DNA of 64,000 nucleotides from Micromonospora sp. MA102 (GCF_025460765.1 NZ_JAMWEG010000013.1:62001-126000); one strand, 5' to 3'. Positions 46,369 through 55,358 are shown, numbered from the stretch's first letter. The notes: generated by a model not told the origin, from the letters alone. Numbers and translations: made by a program.

Positions 46369-47736
46369 GTGGCTTCTCGCAGGTCTTGGCGACCAATCCT
46401 GGAGGTCCCGCTGTACGTCAACGACGCGTTCCTCGCCCACTACAACAAGCCGGCCCGGGCTCGGCTGCGCGGCCTGGCACGCAACCCCACCATCCCCGCC
46501 GACCTGTTGTGGCGGCTTGTCGACGAGCAACTGAAGGAGGCGGGTTTCGCCCTGACCTTCCGCAAGGAATGGACCGACGAGCAGTTCGAGGCATTGGCCG
46601 ACCACCCCGACCGCAAGGTGCGCGAACTGCTGGCGCAAGCGGTGCACGTCACGCCCGAGCAGCGGGCCAGGCTGGTTGAGGATCCAGAACCCGGCGTGCT
46701 GCGCGCGCTCGCCGAAGGGCCGGACTGGTTCCTCGCGTGGACGTGGACGCCACAGCCGGCGTTGCCCACATGGGCGTATGAGCGGCTGCTCGAACGGAGC
46801 CCTAGGCTGGAACTGATCATGGCTGACTCTCCGTGGCTGCCGCAGGACCTACGCGCCCGGCTATGGCCGGCCGGATCATCACCGGCACCGGCCGACGAGC
46901 CGCCGCCGGACAGGCGGGAGGCCGAAGCGCAGGCCGGCGCCGACAACGAATGGACGCGCGTTGCCGCCGCCGCCGATCCCAGGCTGCCCGCCGACCTCGT
47001 CGCCCGGCTGGCGGTGGACCCGTCGCCCGCGGTCCGGCTCGCCGTGTCGATGCGCCCCGAGCTCAGCGAGGAGCAACGCGCGGCGATCGAATACCACGTC
47101 GGACGTGAAGACCGGATCCGGCCCGCCCGCTGGGCGACCGACACCCGCGACCCAGAGATCCAGCGCCGCTGCGTGCTCTCAGCGCACATCGGTCTACGCC
47201 GCAGCGTCGCCTGCAATCCCCACCTGACCACCGACCATATCGCCGCGCTCGCCATCGACGTCGACTTCGCCGTCCGGCTCCTGTTGTGCGAGCGTCACCC
47301 GGACGTCGCCCCCGAGACGGTGCTCAACACGTACCTGGAGGCCACGACGATGACCCGAGGCCGACTGCTGCACCACCCCAGCTTCCAGCGCGTCGGGCTG
47401 GCCCGCCTGGCTGACTCGCCGGACCCGCAGGCCCGAGCCCTGGTGGTCCTCGATCCCGAGGCAGCGCCGAAGCTCATCGAGCGGCTCAGCAACGACCCGC
47501 ATCCGATGGTGCGGGAGTCGACGGCCGGTGATCCACGACTATCACCCAGTCGCGTGCTCGAGCTGTTCGACGACCCGGCAACGGCTGGAGCAGCCGCCGC
47601 CAACCCACACCTGCCGGTGCCGGTCATGCACGGTGTCCTAACCGACGCGGCCACGCTTGCCGACGAAGTCGTCGAGGGCAAATCGGCCGTGTACCTGGGT
47701 CGGTGGTCACCCGACCAACTGCCGGACGAGGACTGA
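46369..47736 (+). CDS. Leucine-rich-variant/HEAT-like repeat protein
   Basis: About 455 residues made of helical repeats of the type xxDPxxxVRxxLAxxPxLxxEQ (DHPDRKVRELLAQAVHVTPEQRARL, AVDPSPAVRLAVSMRPELSEEQRAAI, NDPHPMVRESTAGDPRLSPSRVLEL). Such LRV/HEAT-like solenoids usually mediate protein contacts. The GTG at 46369 is a weak start; a start just after the GGAGG near 46411 is possible. Standalone, no signal peptide; function unknown. Confidence 0.7.
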   Translation: MASRRSWRPILEVPLYVNDAFLAHYNKPARARLRGLARNPTIPADLLWRLVDEQLKEAGFALTFRKEWTDEQFEALADHPDRKVRELLAQAVHVTPEQRARLVEDPEPGVLRALAEGPDWFLAWTWTPQPALPTWAYERLLERSPRLELIMADSPWLPQDLRARLWPAGSSPAPADEPPPDRREAEAQAGADNEWTRVAAAADPRLPADLVARLAVDPSPAVRLAVSMRPELSEEQRAAIEYHVGREDRIRPARWATDTRDPEIQRRCVLSAHIGLRRSVACNPHLTTDHIAALAIDVDFAVRLLLCERHPDVAPETVLNTYLEATTMTRGRLLHHPSFQRVGLARLADSPDPQARALVVLDPEAAPKLIERLSNDPHPMVRESTAGDPRLSPSRVLELFDDPATAGAAAANPHLPVPVMHGVLTDAATLADEVVEGKSAVYLGRWSPDQLPDED

Positions 47737-47878
47737 GGCGGCAGGAGACTGCACGTGTGCGATTCGGCCGATGTTGGCCGACGGCCGGCCCTTCAGGCAT
47801 GCCAGGGTCACGCACTCATCTCGGCAGATCAGTGCATCTGGTCATCGCTTACAGTGGCCCAATGGCGGGAGTGTGGGG

Positions 47879-48262
47879 ATGAGCCTCGATATCTCTGTGT
47901 GGATACCGGACGACGACGCCTACGCCGGTCGGGACGTTGTCGTGGATCCGCCGGGCACCAGCACCGGAGTAGGAGCTGAAGGCCTTCGTTACAAGCTGTG
48001 GGGCTCTGCAGCAGCTCGGCATCTCGGTGCAACGTTCCTCCCGCAACTCGCTGACATCACGGTCGAGAACCGTGGAAATCTCCAGGTCCCGCCGGGTCAG
48101 CTCGACGCCTTCGAGCAGGAGTGCGTACTCCTGGCAGAGAACGTCGAGCAACTATCCGCCGCCACTGGTTACGACGCGGATCGCATCCTCCTCTACCTGA
48201 CCAACGTGCGGCACGCTGTGGGGCGCGCTAAGGCGCTACACGGCGGCATCATCATCTGGTAG
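47879..48262 (+). CDS. Hypothetical protein
   Basis: ATG 47879 gives 127 residues (MSLDISVWIPDDDAYAGRDVVVDPPGTS.., ending VRHAVGRAKALHGGIIIW). Soluble, acidic, no signal. Resembles small uncharacterised actinomycete proteins; no family assigned. The gap after it (48263-48516) holds only AT-poorer sequence leading into the IS110 remnant. Confidence 0.6.
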   Translation: MSLDISVWIPDDDAYAGRDVVVDPPGTSTGVGAEGLRYKLWGSAAARHLGATFLPQLADITVENRGNLQVPPGQLDAFEQECVLLAENVEQLSAATGYDADRILLYLTNVRHAVGRAKALHGGIIIW

Positions 48263-48516
48263 GAACGCCCGGCCGGGCGGCAGCGCCCACCCCGATTCCG
48301 CACATGAAGGGGTCCACTCATCGGCTACTTGTTTCATTGACCTACGACGGTGGCCCGGCCAGGCCTCGGTTGAGGCGCCCGGCCTGTCGCTCTCTTTTCG
48401 GCTGCCCACGTTGGTCGTGTGGCTCTCATTTGGCCTGCGCAGTCCCGGCCGCCGCCAGGGCGGAGAGGCTCAAGAGGGGTTTGCTCTGCTCGAAGTAGCG
48501 TTGCCCTCCCGGCTCG

Positions 48517-48852
48517 ATGAACCAGTTGGATCGAGCGTCGGAGGACGCGTTGAGTGTCATGTGGGATCGCGTGGTCATCGGTATGGACCCGCACAAGCGC
48601 CCTGCCACGATCGAGGTCATGGCCGGCGACGAGACCGTCATCGGCGGCGGTCGCTTCGACACCGGCCGTGACGGCTACGCGGAGATGGGGACGTACGCCA
48701 GGCAGTGGCCGAACCGGGGCTGGGCGATCGAGGGCTGCCAGGGCATCGGCCGGCACATCGCCAACCGGCTGCTCGCCGACGGCGAGCAAGTCGTCGAGGC
48801 CCTCGGACTCTTCCTGGAATCCAAGGCCTCCGAGAACGGGGTCGTCTCGTGA
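48517..48852 (+). pseudogene. Truncated IS110-family transposase
   Basis: About 111 codons remain, matching only the N-terminal DEDD half of an IS110 transposase: VIGMDPHKRPATIEVMAGDE (first Asp), GGGRFDTGRDGYAEM, WAIEGCQGIGRHIANRLLADGEQVV (Glu). After that the frame changes to unrelated sequence, so the second half with the serine domain is gone. It is of a different subgroup from the intact copy at 51.6 kb. The 150-200 bp upstream may be its left-end noncoding region. The next 265 bp (48853-49117) hold nothing recognisable. Confidence 0.75.
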
Positions 48853-49117
48853 ACGGCTCTTTCTCAACCTTCGGCTGTCTCACTCTCGGCGATGACGGAG
48901 GGCGACGTCAGTCGAGCAGGATGCGTGTCGTAGGCCTGGGAAGCCGACAGCCCTGAACATCTGACGCTTCACCACCTTGTCTTGGTGCTGACCCAGCGTC
49001 GTGGGCTCTCTCCGACTGGCGCCGGCCTTGTGCTCCACCGCGCTCCCGCCAGCCGATAGGCATCCCTCGAGCAATCAGGGGCAGTTGCCGATGACCTGGC
49101 TGTGGCACATGTGCCAA

Positions 49118-49597
49118 TCAGCCGCGACCGCCTTCCCGTGATCGGCGGAGGTAGGAGACGGTGGTCACGGTGAGCAGCACCGCGCCAATGAAGAAATAGG
49201 TGTTGATCCCAAGGCCCGCCCAGAGCTCAACCGTGGAGATGCCCTCCGCCCCCACAAAGCCGCCTCGGCGGATGCCGGTAGCCATGAGCAGGTTTTCGAC
49301 CATCCCGGGAACCCCCCGGACGACGAGTAGCGTGCTGCCGAACCACAGCGGCGTGAGGAGCACCCACCGAGGGACACGTCGTCCCCATGGCCGGACGGTG
49401 GCTACCACGACAGCCGCCCCGACGGCCGACATGAGGATGAGAACGATGTTGAAGATCACGTACGCCCTCAGGTTCCATGGCCCGTCACCGGTCGGATCGT
49501 CACCGGGGAAGAACACCGCTACCACGTGGGACACGACGAAGAAGACCAGCCACGCGAATGCGCCGTACGCCCATCGAGCGCTGCCGTGAACTCTCAT
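49118..49597 (-). CDS. Hypothetical four-helix membrane protein
   Basis: 159 residues with four clear hydrophobic helices (AYGAFAWLVFFVVSHVVAVFF, VIFNIVLILMSAVGAAVVVA, VLLTPLWFGSTLLVVRGVPGMV, LGINTYFFIGAVLLTVTTVSYL) and a basic C-terminus. Resembles DUF3995-like small membrane proteins but the match is not certain. Isolated gene. Confidence 0.65.
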   Translation of the reverse strand: MRVHGSARWAYGAFAWLVFFVVSHVVAVFFPGDDPTGDGPWNLRAYVIFNIVLILMSAVGAAVVVATVRPWGRRVPRWVLLTPLWFGSTLLVVRGVPGMVENLLMATGIRRGGFVGAEGISTVELWAGLGINTYFFIGAVLLTVTTVSYLRRSREGGRG

Positions 49598-49762
49598 ACC
49601 ACCAAGATCGTCGACTCGGGCGCCATGACGCCTCCCCTCCTCAGGGGATTCAACTCCCTCATCAGAGGGAAGCTCGGCGCGTGATGCCAGCCGGACGCTG
49701 TGACTTCAGGGCCGGACCACCTCACAAGCAGATGGGCTTTGGCCGGTCTACGGCCGCGACCG

Positions 49763-50395
49763 TCAGGAGGTGACCGGCGTCGTCGTACCCGTGGGGCTTG
49801 GCGACGCCGGGTCGGTGGACGCGGAGCCGCTGGGCGCCGGGCTGCTCGGCCCCGGAGTGCCGCTCGACGGCGTCGGGCCAGGTGTGGACGGGGACGGGGT
49901 CGGAGTGCCGGAAGGGCTGGGGGTGCCGGACGGGCTGGGCGGGGCGGTGGTCGGGGGCAACGAGGGGGCACCGGTCGATCCGGGCGTCGACGGCACCGTC
50001 GGCTTCGTGGTCGGTGGCCTGGTGGCCGGGCTTGTGGCCGTCGGCTTCGGTGCGCCGGTCGCCGGGCGTGCAGTCGCCGGGGCGGCGGTCGGCTGCCGCA
50101 CCGACTCGGTCCGGGCCACCTGACCAGTCGGCGGCGGGATGTCGGTGGGAGACGGACCGGAGACGGCGGCGGCACTGGGCGTCGCCAGGAGATCCGGCCT
50201 GGGGGTCGCCGGTGCGGGCCGGAGGCCCGGCGCGCCGGCGGCCGGCGCCGGCGCTGTGTGGCCGGGGTCAGCCTCGGCGTCTCCGATCAGCGCGAAGCCG
50301 AGACCCGCTCCGCCGACCAGCAGGGCGGCGAGGGCTCCGGTCGCGACGGGCAGCGCGGCCGAACGGGGTGGGCGGGGACGCCGGTGGGCGGGCAA
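49763..50395 (-). CDS. Proline/threonine/serine-rich membrane-anchored protein
   Basis: A TTG at 50395 (AGGAG upstream) gives about 210 residues; a longer frame starts at 50515. One hydrophobic helix (PVATGALAALLVGGAGLGFALIG) near the N-terminus is followed by about 170 residues of low-complexity Pro-Thr-Ser-Ala sequence, probably an extracytoplasmic stalk. No domain follows the stalk, so the gene could be a truncated or purely structural protein. Real coding is likely but function is unknown. Confidence 0.5.
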   Translation of the reverse strand: MPAHRRPRPPRSAALPVATGALAALLVGGAGLGFALIGDAEADPGHTAPAPAAGAPGLRPAPATPRPDLLATPSAAAVSGPSPTDIPPPTGQVARTESVRQPTAAPATARPATGAPKPTATSPATRPPTTKPTVPSTPGSTGAPSLPPTTAPPSPSGTPSPSGTPTPSPSTPGPTPSSGTPGPSSPAPSGSASTDPASPSPTGTTTPVTS

Positions 50396-50614
50396 CGAAA
50401 CGCTCCTGACCTGCTGGGATGGGGCTGGCGCGACGACGCCGACCCATGACCCTGCCGCCCGCCGTGCGCGACCGCCAATGGCCACACGGCGGAAGGTGAC
50501 CGGGATCACCACCACGCAGGCATGTGGCGGCCGAAGCAGCCATCAGACCGACATGTCGGAAGAGTGCACCGCTGCGCCGGAGGCCATCGCGTTGCTGCCG
50601 GCTCGCCGAGCCGG

Positions 50615-50843
50615 CAGTACGTCACGCGGCTGCGCGCCGCCGCCGCGCGACACTCCGGCGTCCGGCGGCGTTCCTGACCGTCACCAACCTGGTTATGCCG
50701 TCGCCACGGCTCTTGGCGTCGGGGGTCGTCGCCCGGTTGCTCTGGTCCGTCCGCCCGGCGCATCCCGCCGGTGCCGGCGCATCACGCCGGTGCCGGCGCA
50801 CCGGCCGCCGGTGGCGGAGGTCGAGGAACTGCTCGCCCGGTAG
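50615..50843 (+). pseudogene. Frameshifted 3' remnant of an FAD-oxidoreductase gene
   Basis: Across three frames this stretch reads YVTRLRAAAARHSGVRRR / FLTVTNLVMPSPRLLASGVVARLLWS / PVAEVEELLAR-stop, matching the last 70 residues of the oxidoreductase at 5.5-6.9 kb (YVTRLHAAAARHPVVGRRFLSVANLMTPP..., PLVSEVKELLVR). One frameshift is near 50665 and another in a 19-bp tandem duplication (50766-50803). Similarity continues about 60 bp past the stop into the same intergenic sequence. Confidence 0.8.
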
Positions 50844-50963
50844 GTCGGGCGGCGCGGGAGCCGCCGAGGACGATCGCCCACCCGGCGCGACCGTCGCGCA
50901 CACACGCGCTGATCAGCGCCCTTAGGATGCCGCTAAGGCGTGAGACACAGGCGTCCCGGCGTT

Positions 50964-51503
50964 CTACAGCGCGGAGATCGAGGCGGGCGCGCGCTCGGCA
51001 CGGCTCAGGGCTCGCAGCACGTCGGTAGCGCCGTGCCGGCGTATGGCGATCCGGGAGAGCACGTCGACGACGGTCTCGATGGCCTGGGCGGGCAGCTCGG
51101 GCTCCGGAACGCCGACGCCGTAGGCGAGATCGTCGCAGCGGTCGACGACCTCCAGGAGCCGACTCGCCGCGAAGTCGTCCAGGCTGGTCGACCATGCTCC
51201 CCAGGTTGGGCGGCGCACCGGCCGAGAAGGCGCAGTCGGCAGCACGGCCCGTAGGTCTTCGACGGGGGCTTCGACGCGGGCGGCAAGGGTCGGCGGGCCA
51301 CCCGCGGCGTCCTGTTCGCCACTGGTGCGGATGAGGACGTTGAACGGATCATCGAGATCTGACCCGATCCAACTCACCCGCGCGTAGTACTCGTGGAGTG
51401 GGATGACCTTCTCGGTGGCCACCGGTTCGGCGAGCACCTTGGGGATGAAGAAAATCTGCCCTGCCAGATGTCCGGCCAGCCCTCGAACGCTCAGCTTCGC
51501 CAA
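50964..51503 (-). CDS. Mycothiol-dependent maleylpyruvate-isomerase-like protein, N-terminus lost
   Basis: About 179 residues (LSVRGLAGHLAGQIFFIPKVLAEPVATEKVIPLHEYY..) of the maleylpyruvate isomerase/DinB-like four-helix group. The in-frame SWHEPSALAK just before the TTG start belongs to the family but a TAG stop lies eight codons upstream, so the usual first helix is missing. The gene ends up about 100 bp from the intact IS110 transposase, and may be a pseudogene. Confidence 0.55.
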   Translation of the reverse strand: MAKLSVRGLAGHLAGQIFFIPKVLAEPVATEKVIPLHEYYARVSWIGSDLDDPFNVLIRTSGEQDAAGGPPTLAARVEAPVEDLRAVLPTAPSRPVRRPTWGAWSTSLDDFAASRLLEVVDRCDDLAYGVGVPEPELPAQAIETVVDVLSRIAIRRHGATDVLRALSRAERAPASISAL

Positions 51504-51606
51504 CGCGCTCGGCTCGTGCCAGGAGTACGTCCTGCGGCTCTACCCGTTCGCGGCGACGTTCCGCCCCGGCCACCGTCTTAGCTGCCTTCTGACGCTTCTA
51601 TGTTTG

Positions 51607-52656
51607 TCAAGCGGCAGCCGCGTTGAGGCTGCGGTAGAGCTCGCGGGCGATGTAGCGCTTGAGACAGCGGCGGATCTCGGGATCGGATATGCCTTCCGAT
51701 CGGCGGCGGGTGACGTATGCCTGGGTGCGGGGACAGGTGCGCCATCGTGTGAGCAGGATGTCGTGTAGGGCTCGGTTGAGGGCACGGTCGCCGCCGCGGT
51801 TGAAGCGGTGACGCACGATCCTGCCGCTGCTGGCCGGGATCGGACTGGCACCAGCAAGCGCGGCGTAGGCGGCTTCGTTTCGGCAGCGACCGGGATGAGA
51901 CCAAGACACGATGGCCTGGGCGGCGCTGACGGGACCCACACCATGCTTGGCCAGCAGATCGGGCGCGAGGTCGGCAACCAGGTTGGCGAGTTGGGCCTTG
52001 TTGTCGGCAAGGTCTCGACCTACGGCGCGGACCGCCAGGGCCAGACGGCGTGCTTCGGCGCGGCGCACCGCCTGCTCACGGGTCTGGTCGCGGGGGCCAC
52101 GACGGCGAGCGATGTGGGCCAACCGTTCGCAGGTCAGCGAGCCGCGAGACAACGTTCGGTCCGCCTCGTCTCCGGTCAGTAGCAGCGCACGCAGACGATT
52201 CACGGTCCGTGTTCTGGTGGCGACCATCTCCCGCCGAGCACTGAGCAGGATCCGTAATGCCTCCCGATCGCCGTCAGCCCGCGGCGTCGGCAGCCTCTGG
52301 GCGTCCAGGCGCAGGGCGTGCAGCGCGGCCAGCCGAGCATCGATCGGATCAGACTTGCCCCGCCGCCGCTCGGCCCGGCGTGGACGTTCGACCTCCACCA
52401 CCATCAGCCCCGCCGTGGCCAGCGCCCGCGCCAGCCCGATTCCGTAGCTGCGGGTGCCCTCCAACGCGACAACGACGCGTGGGCCCGGGGCGTGCTCGCC
52501 GATCCACGCCAGCGCTTCGGCGAAGCCGGCCTCATCGTTGGTGATGCTCAACGTGGCGATGTGCACGCCACTCGGCGCAGTCAGCTCCAGAGCATGGGAA
52601 TCGCGGTGAGTGTCGCCGCCGATGACGGCATCTACGACGTCTGCCAGCATGGGCAT
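51607..52656 (-). CDS. IS110-family transposase
   Basis: An intact 349-residue transposase starting MPMLADVVDAVIGGDTHRDSHALEL. The DEDD RuvC-like catalytic domain is complete: Asp in GGDTHRD, Glu in VVVALEGTRSYGIGL, the SDPIDARLAA pair. The C-terminal transposase_20 domain is present (GVGPVSAAQAIVSW, YAALAGASPIPASSG..RHRFNRGGDRALNRALHDI) with its Ser. IS110 elements lack inverted repeats and excise via a circle; their insertion is guided by a bridge RNA made from the noncoding end. The longer upstream frame is not coding. Confidence 0.9.
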   Translation of the reverse strand: MPMLADVVDAVIGGDTHRDSHALELTAPSGVHIATLSITNDEAGFAEALAWIGEHAPGPRVVVALEGTRSYGIGLARALATAGLMVVEVERPRRAERRRGKSDPIDARLAALHALRLDAQRLPTPRADGDREALRILLSARREMVATRTRTVNRLRALLLTGDEADRTLSRGSLTCERLAHIARRRGPRDQTREQAVRRAEARRLALAVRAVGRDLADNKAQLANLVADLAPDLLAKHGVGPVSAAQAIVSWSHPGRCRNEAAYAALAGASPIPASSGRIVRHRFNRGGDRALNRALHDILLTRWRTCPRTQAYVTRRRSEGISDPEIRRCLKRYIARELYRSLNAAAA

Positions 52657-53078
52657 ACGGCCTCGGTCTCCTTCCAGGCAGGGGCCAGGGGTCGGCGCCG
52701 GCCTGGGTGGAGTCATCGAGCGGCACATCTGTGAGGAGTCACGCGTTGCAGCGCGGACAGGCTTCTTATCAAGCCAACCCGGTGGGCCAGGCCGGTGCCG
52801 GCGCTGCCGAGGACAAGTCAGAAGAAGAGCACGCAGCTCCGCGGCCAAATCCGTAGCGAGTCACCCGACAACACCGGCACCGATCCTGGCGGCAGTCCAC
52901 CCAGAACCGCCAGACGTGACACTCACAGATCCGTAGATTCCCAAGAGCGCTCCGCAGCCGTTCGGCAACGTCCGCGTCGCCCTGGTCCTCGCACGCCTGG
53001 CGGCTTCATCGGTTCAGCGCCGTCCGGCCCAGTCCGACCCGGTGGCTCCCACACGTGGCTCCCAAAGAGGGCTCGGAC
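52657..53078 (-). other. IS110 upstream noncoding region, possible bridge-RNA source
   Basis: About 420 bp without a gene between the transposase start and the next gene stop. In IS110 elements the noncoding left end upstream of the transposase carries the bridge RNA and a promoter. GC-rich inverted segments near 52790-52815 could fold. The element boundary is not visible, so part of this may be host sequence. Confidence 0.4.
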
Positions 53079-53399
53079 TTACGGCTGCGGGGAGGTGCAG
53101 AGTGCGCACGTGTGTCGGCCGTTGGTGTACTCGGCGAGGTAGTAGTCGATCGACCGAGCCGTACCTGTGTGGTGGGCCTGCCCCGTTTTCCGGTCCACAA
53201 GGATCGGGGCGTTGCCGGCGACGGAGTCGAGGAAGGATCCGGTCTGGATGTATCGCACCGACTGGTAGTCAAACACCCAGCAGGTTGGCCGCTCCTCCAC
53301 GTGGGTGATGGCAAGCAGCGGCACGCCCGGAAACGAGGACATCTCCTGCAGCACTGCCTCCGCGGCGCTTCTTGCCTCCTGCTCCGTAATCACGGGCAC
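53079..53399 (-). CDS. YrhB/Imm35-like immunity-type protein
   Basis: 106 residues with the YrhB/Imm35 pattern: WVFDYQSVRYIQTG, the conserved AGNAPILVDRKTG turn, and TGTARSIDYYLAEY near the C-terminus. Imm35-type proteins are found as immunity factors of polymorphic toxins, but stand-alone copies also exist, and no toxin gene is next to it here. Possibly an orphan immunity gene in this decayed zone. Confidence 0.7.
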   Translation of the reverse strand: MPVITEQEARSAAEAVLQEMSSFPGVPLLAITHVEERPTCWVFDYQSVRYIQTGSFLDSVAGNAPILVDRKTGQAHHTGTARSIDYYLAEYTNGRHTCALCTSPQP

Positions 53400-53537
53400 A
53401 TCATGCCCTCAGTGAGCCGCAGGGGCGACCCTTGCCTTGCAAAGATCGCGCGGCCTGTCGGCCGGCGTCCGTCATGGTCGCTGACCTGGACCGATCGTCG
53501 GTCGGTGCCGTCCTCCCCCGCCGCTCGTCGGCCAGCT

Positions 53538-53558
53538 TGGCTGTACCGATGGCCGTAC
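53538..53558. repeat. Paired TGGC motif S1
   Basis: TGGCTGTACC-GATGGCCGTAC, two direct copies 12 bp apart, closely related to S2 at 54140. One of eight such pairs between 53.5 and 60.8 kb, proposed arm-type recombinase sites. Confidence 0.5.
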
Positions 53559-53578
53559 CGCCACCAGCCCTCGGGTTG

Positions 53579-53947
53579 CTAAAGGTACGGATTCGAGGCT
53601 TGAGGGTCCGGTACCCATGACCGGTCAGTGCGCGACAGCTCCCGACCGGCGGCTGTCTCAACGATCGCTAGACCATCATCTCGGTGGATCCAGCTATCGT
53701 CCGTGTACTGCCACACCGCCTGGTCAGCGAGCACGTCAGCCAGGCTCTCCCGGGAAACCACGTCGTAGCTGTCGGCGCCGTCTTCGTCGACAAACAAGCG
53801 GCGTACCTCGATCAAGCCTTGGTCGACCAGTGCGATCAAGGCGGCGGCCAAGTCGGGGAGGCGGCTCAGCTTGTCTGCCAATTCGAGATCGGTGCGCCAG
53901 TCATAGAGCACCCCCGGCAGCAGGTCGTGCTCGCGCGCGTTGACCAT
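53579..53947 (-). CDS. Hypothetical protein
   Basis: ATG 53947 with an AGGAG about 11 nt upstream gives 122 residues (MVNAREHDLLPGVLYDWRTDLELADKLSRLPDLAAALIALVDQGLIEVRRLF..). The middle looks like a small winged-helix (LALIALVDQGLIEVRRL followed by a wing), often seen in uncharacterised actinomycete proteins. Lies between S1 and the tRNA-like core at 54010. Function unknown. Confidence 0.55.
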   Translation of the reverse strand: MVNAREHDLLPGVLYDWRTDLELADKLSRLPDLAAALIALVDQGLIEVRRLFVDEDGADSYDVVSRESLADVLADQAVWQYTDDSWIHRDDGLAIVETAAGRELSRTDRSWVPDPQASNPYL

Positions 53948-54009
53948 GAGGCATTGCTCCTCATGGCTCCGCTGATCCCATGTCAACACGCGGAGATGGT
54001 GACACATCG

Positions 54010-54053
54010 TGGAGGGCTCGCCGGGTTCGAACCTGCGGCCTTGGGATTAGAAG
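54010..54053 (-). other. 44-nt tRNA-like 3' half (Arg-UCU-like), possible att core
   Basis: Minus strand reads from TTCTAA (anticodon-loop-like, TCT) through a GGTTCGAACC T-arm to CTCCA. It has the same 44-nt length and layout as the two tRNA-Gly halves further right, but the T-stem has a mismatch and the acceptor is one base short, so it is a degenerate or related copy. Confidence 0.4.
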
Positions 54054-54139
54054 AAGATCAGGGATGGCTGGTCAGCTGTCGGCTTTCCTGGTCAGCCCGT
54101 CCGTGGCTGTCGGGCAGCGTCGGCGGTTGCGGGCAGTCT

Positions 54140-54160
54140 TGGCTGTACGGATGGCTGTAC
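54140..54160. repeat. Paired TGGC motif S2
   Basis: TGGCTGTACG-GATGGCTGTAC, 12-bp period, 86 bp to the right of the tRNA-like core at 54010-54053, the same core-to-pair distance seen at the tRNA-Gly halves. Confidence 0.55.
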
Positions 54161-54192
54161 AGCCACACTGTTGGGTCTGACATGATCACGAC

Positions 54193-54348
54193 GTGCCCGA
54201 CCCCGCGCCGGCCGACGGCAGTCCGCCGCCGGGGCCGCCTGCGCCGACAGCGCGCAACGAACTGCTCACGCTACTCATGCTGCTGCTCGCCTCGGTCGCT
54301 CTACTGGCGCTGTGCTTCGGCTGTGCCGCGTTCTGGCTATACAACTAA
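54193..54348 (+). CDS. Small single-helix membrane protein
   Basis: A 51-residue frame from GTG 54193: a Pro-rich lead (PDPAPADGSPPPGPPAP) followed by a hydrophobic helix (ELLTLLMLLLASVALLALCF) ending FWLYN. Codon third-position GC fits real coding. No family recognised; role unknown. Confidence 0.5.
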   Translation: MPDPAPADGSPPPGPPAPTARNELLTLLMLLLASVALLALCFGCAAFWLYN

Positions 54349-54378
54349 CTGGCCGTCCTTGCGCTGGACCCTCAGCGC

Positions 54379-54507
54379 CAGTTTGGAAGGACGAAGATCA
54401 CGACCGATAGGGACCTGGTAGGCCAGGTCAAGGGTAGGAAGTGCGCGACCGTTCGTGCCCCCTGGTGACCGTCCGGGGTACGGGCTACTGGCACGCGGAT
54501 GGCACGG
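54379..54507. repeat. Dispersed repeat A, copy 1 (with pair S3)
   Basis: 129 bp beginning CAGTTTGGAAGGACGAAGATC and ending in the TGGC pair S3 (54489-54507). About 75-85 % identical by eye to copies at 58137 and 59877. Its first 11 bases equal the anticodon-loop end of the tRNA-Gly(TCC) core. Confidence 0.8.
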
Positions 54508-54546
54508 TGGTGGCCTTGCTGCACAGGCGGTCAGTCCGACGCCTAC

Positions 54547-55059
54547 CTATCTGGTCCGACGCCGCCGCAGGGCCGCCGCCACCAGTCCGGCGGCGAGGAC
54601 TGCCAGCATCGCACCAGCCGCGAGCCACCAAGGGCTCGGCCTCTGTGCAGGAGCGGATGGGGCCGCGACATGCGTCGGGACCGCAGCGGCCGCGGACGGT
54701 GTGGCCGACAACTGGCGGATTCCGTCACACAGCCCAGTGGTGCCGTTGATCGAATTCACCCTGTACCGGGTGCCGACGCGGAAGTCGTAGCCGCAGCTGG
54801 CCTCGCCGCGGCTCACGCGCAGCCCGAGCGTGTCCCCAATCCCGAAGCTGCCCTTCTCGACGGACTCGACCGCGAGTTGGACCCCATTGTCCGTCACCTG
54901 CGTGACGGTGCCGACGACGATGCGCTCGGCTCGTTCGTCCTGTTGCTCGGCACGCAAGGCGCAAGAGCAGGCCCAGGCGGGTTCGGCCGGTGAAACGGCC
55001 GTGACGAGGCCGAGGCTGAGAATGACCAGAGCGAAAAGGATTGTGCCGCGCAGCTTCAT
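54547..55059 (-). CDS. Exported TIMP/NTR-like membrane-anchored protein
   Basis: 170 residues: Sec signal (MKLRGTILFALVILSLGLVTAVSPAEPAWA), then CSCALRAEQQDERAERIVVGTV, the Cys-x-Cys start typical of TIMP/netrin-like modules, a beta-rich core ending in SCGYDFRVGTRYRVNSI..GLCDGIRQL, a Pro-Ala linker and a C-terminal membrane helix with RRRR tail. Placed on the outer face of the membrane. Function unknown; TIMP-like modules elsewhere bind proteases, not shown here. Confidence 0.7.
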   Translation of the reverse strand: MKLRGTILFALVILSLGLVTAVSPAEPAWACSCALRAEQQDERAERIVVGTVTQVTDNGVQLAVESVEKGSFGIGDTLGLRVSRGEASCGYDFRVGTRYRVNSINGTTGLCDGIRQLSATPSAAAAVPTHVAAPSAPAQRPSPWWLAAGAMLAVLAAGLVAAALRRRRTR

Positions 55060-55358
55060 GCCCTCACTGACGCGGCCGGATCCCCCTAGGTTTCCTCCAG
55101 CCGCCTGCGAGGTTGTACCCGTGGACGTGCGGTGAGTGGGCGAATCTCCTCGTCGGGCGGTCGTAGACCGTCCAGCCTCCCCCGGGCGGGGACAGGGTGG
55201 AGCGCTCTACCGGACGAACGACCTTGTCGCCCTGGCCCTGGTCTGCTCGGCTCCGCCTGGGTCGGTGGCTGGCGGGATGGCATCCCACCACCCACGAACC
55301 GGAACCGTTCGGCAACTGCATCTCGGAGTCGTCTGGCCCCGCCGGAGGCATGCCCTTA

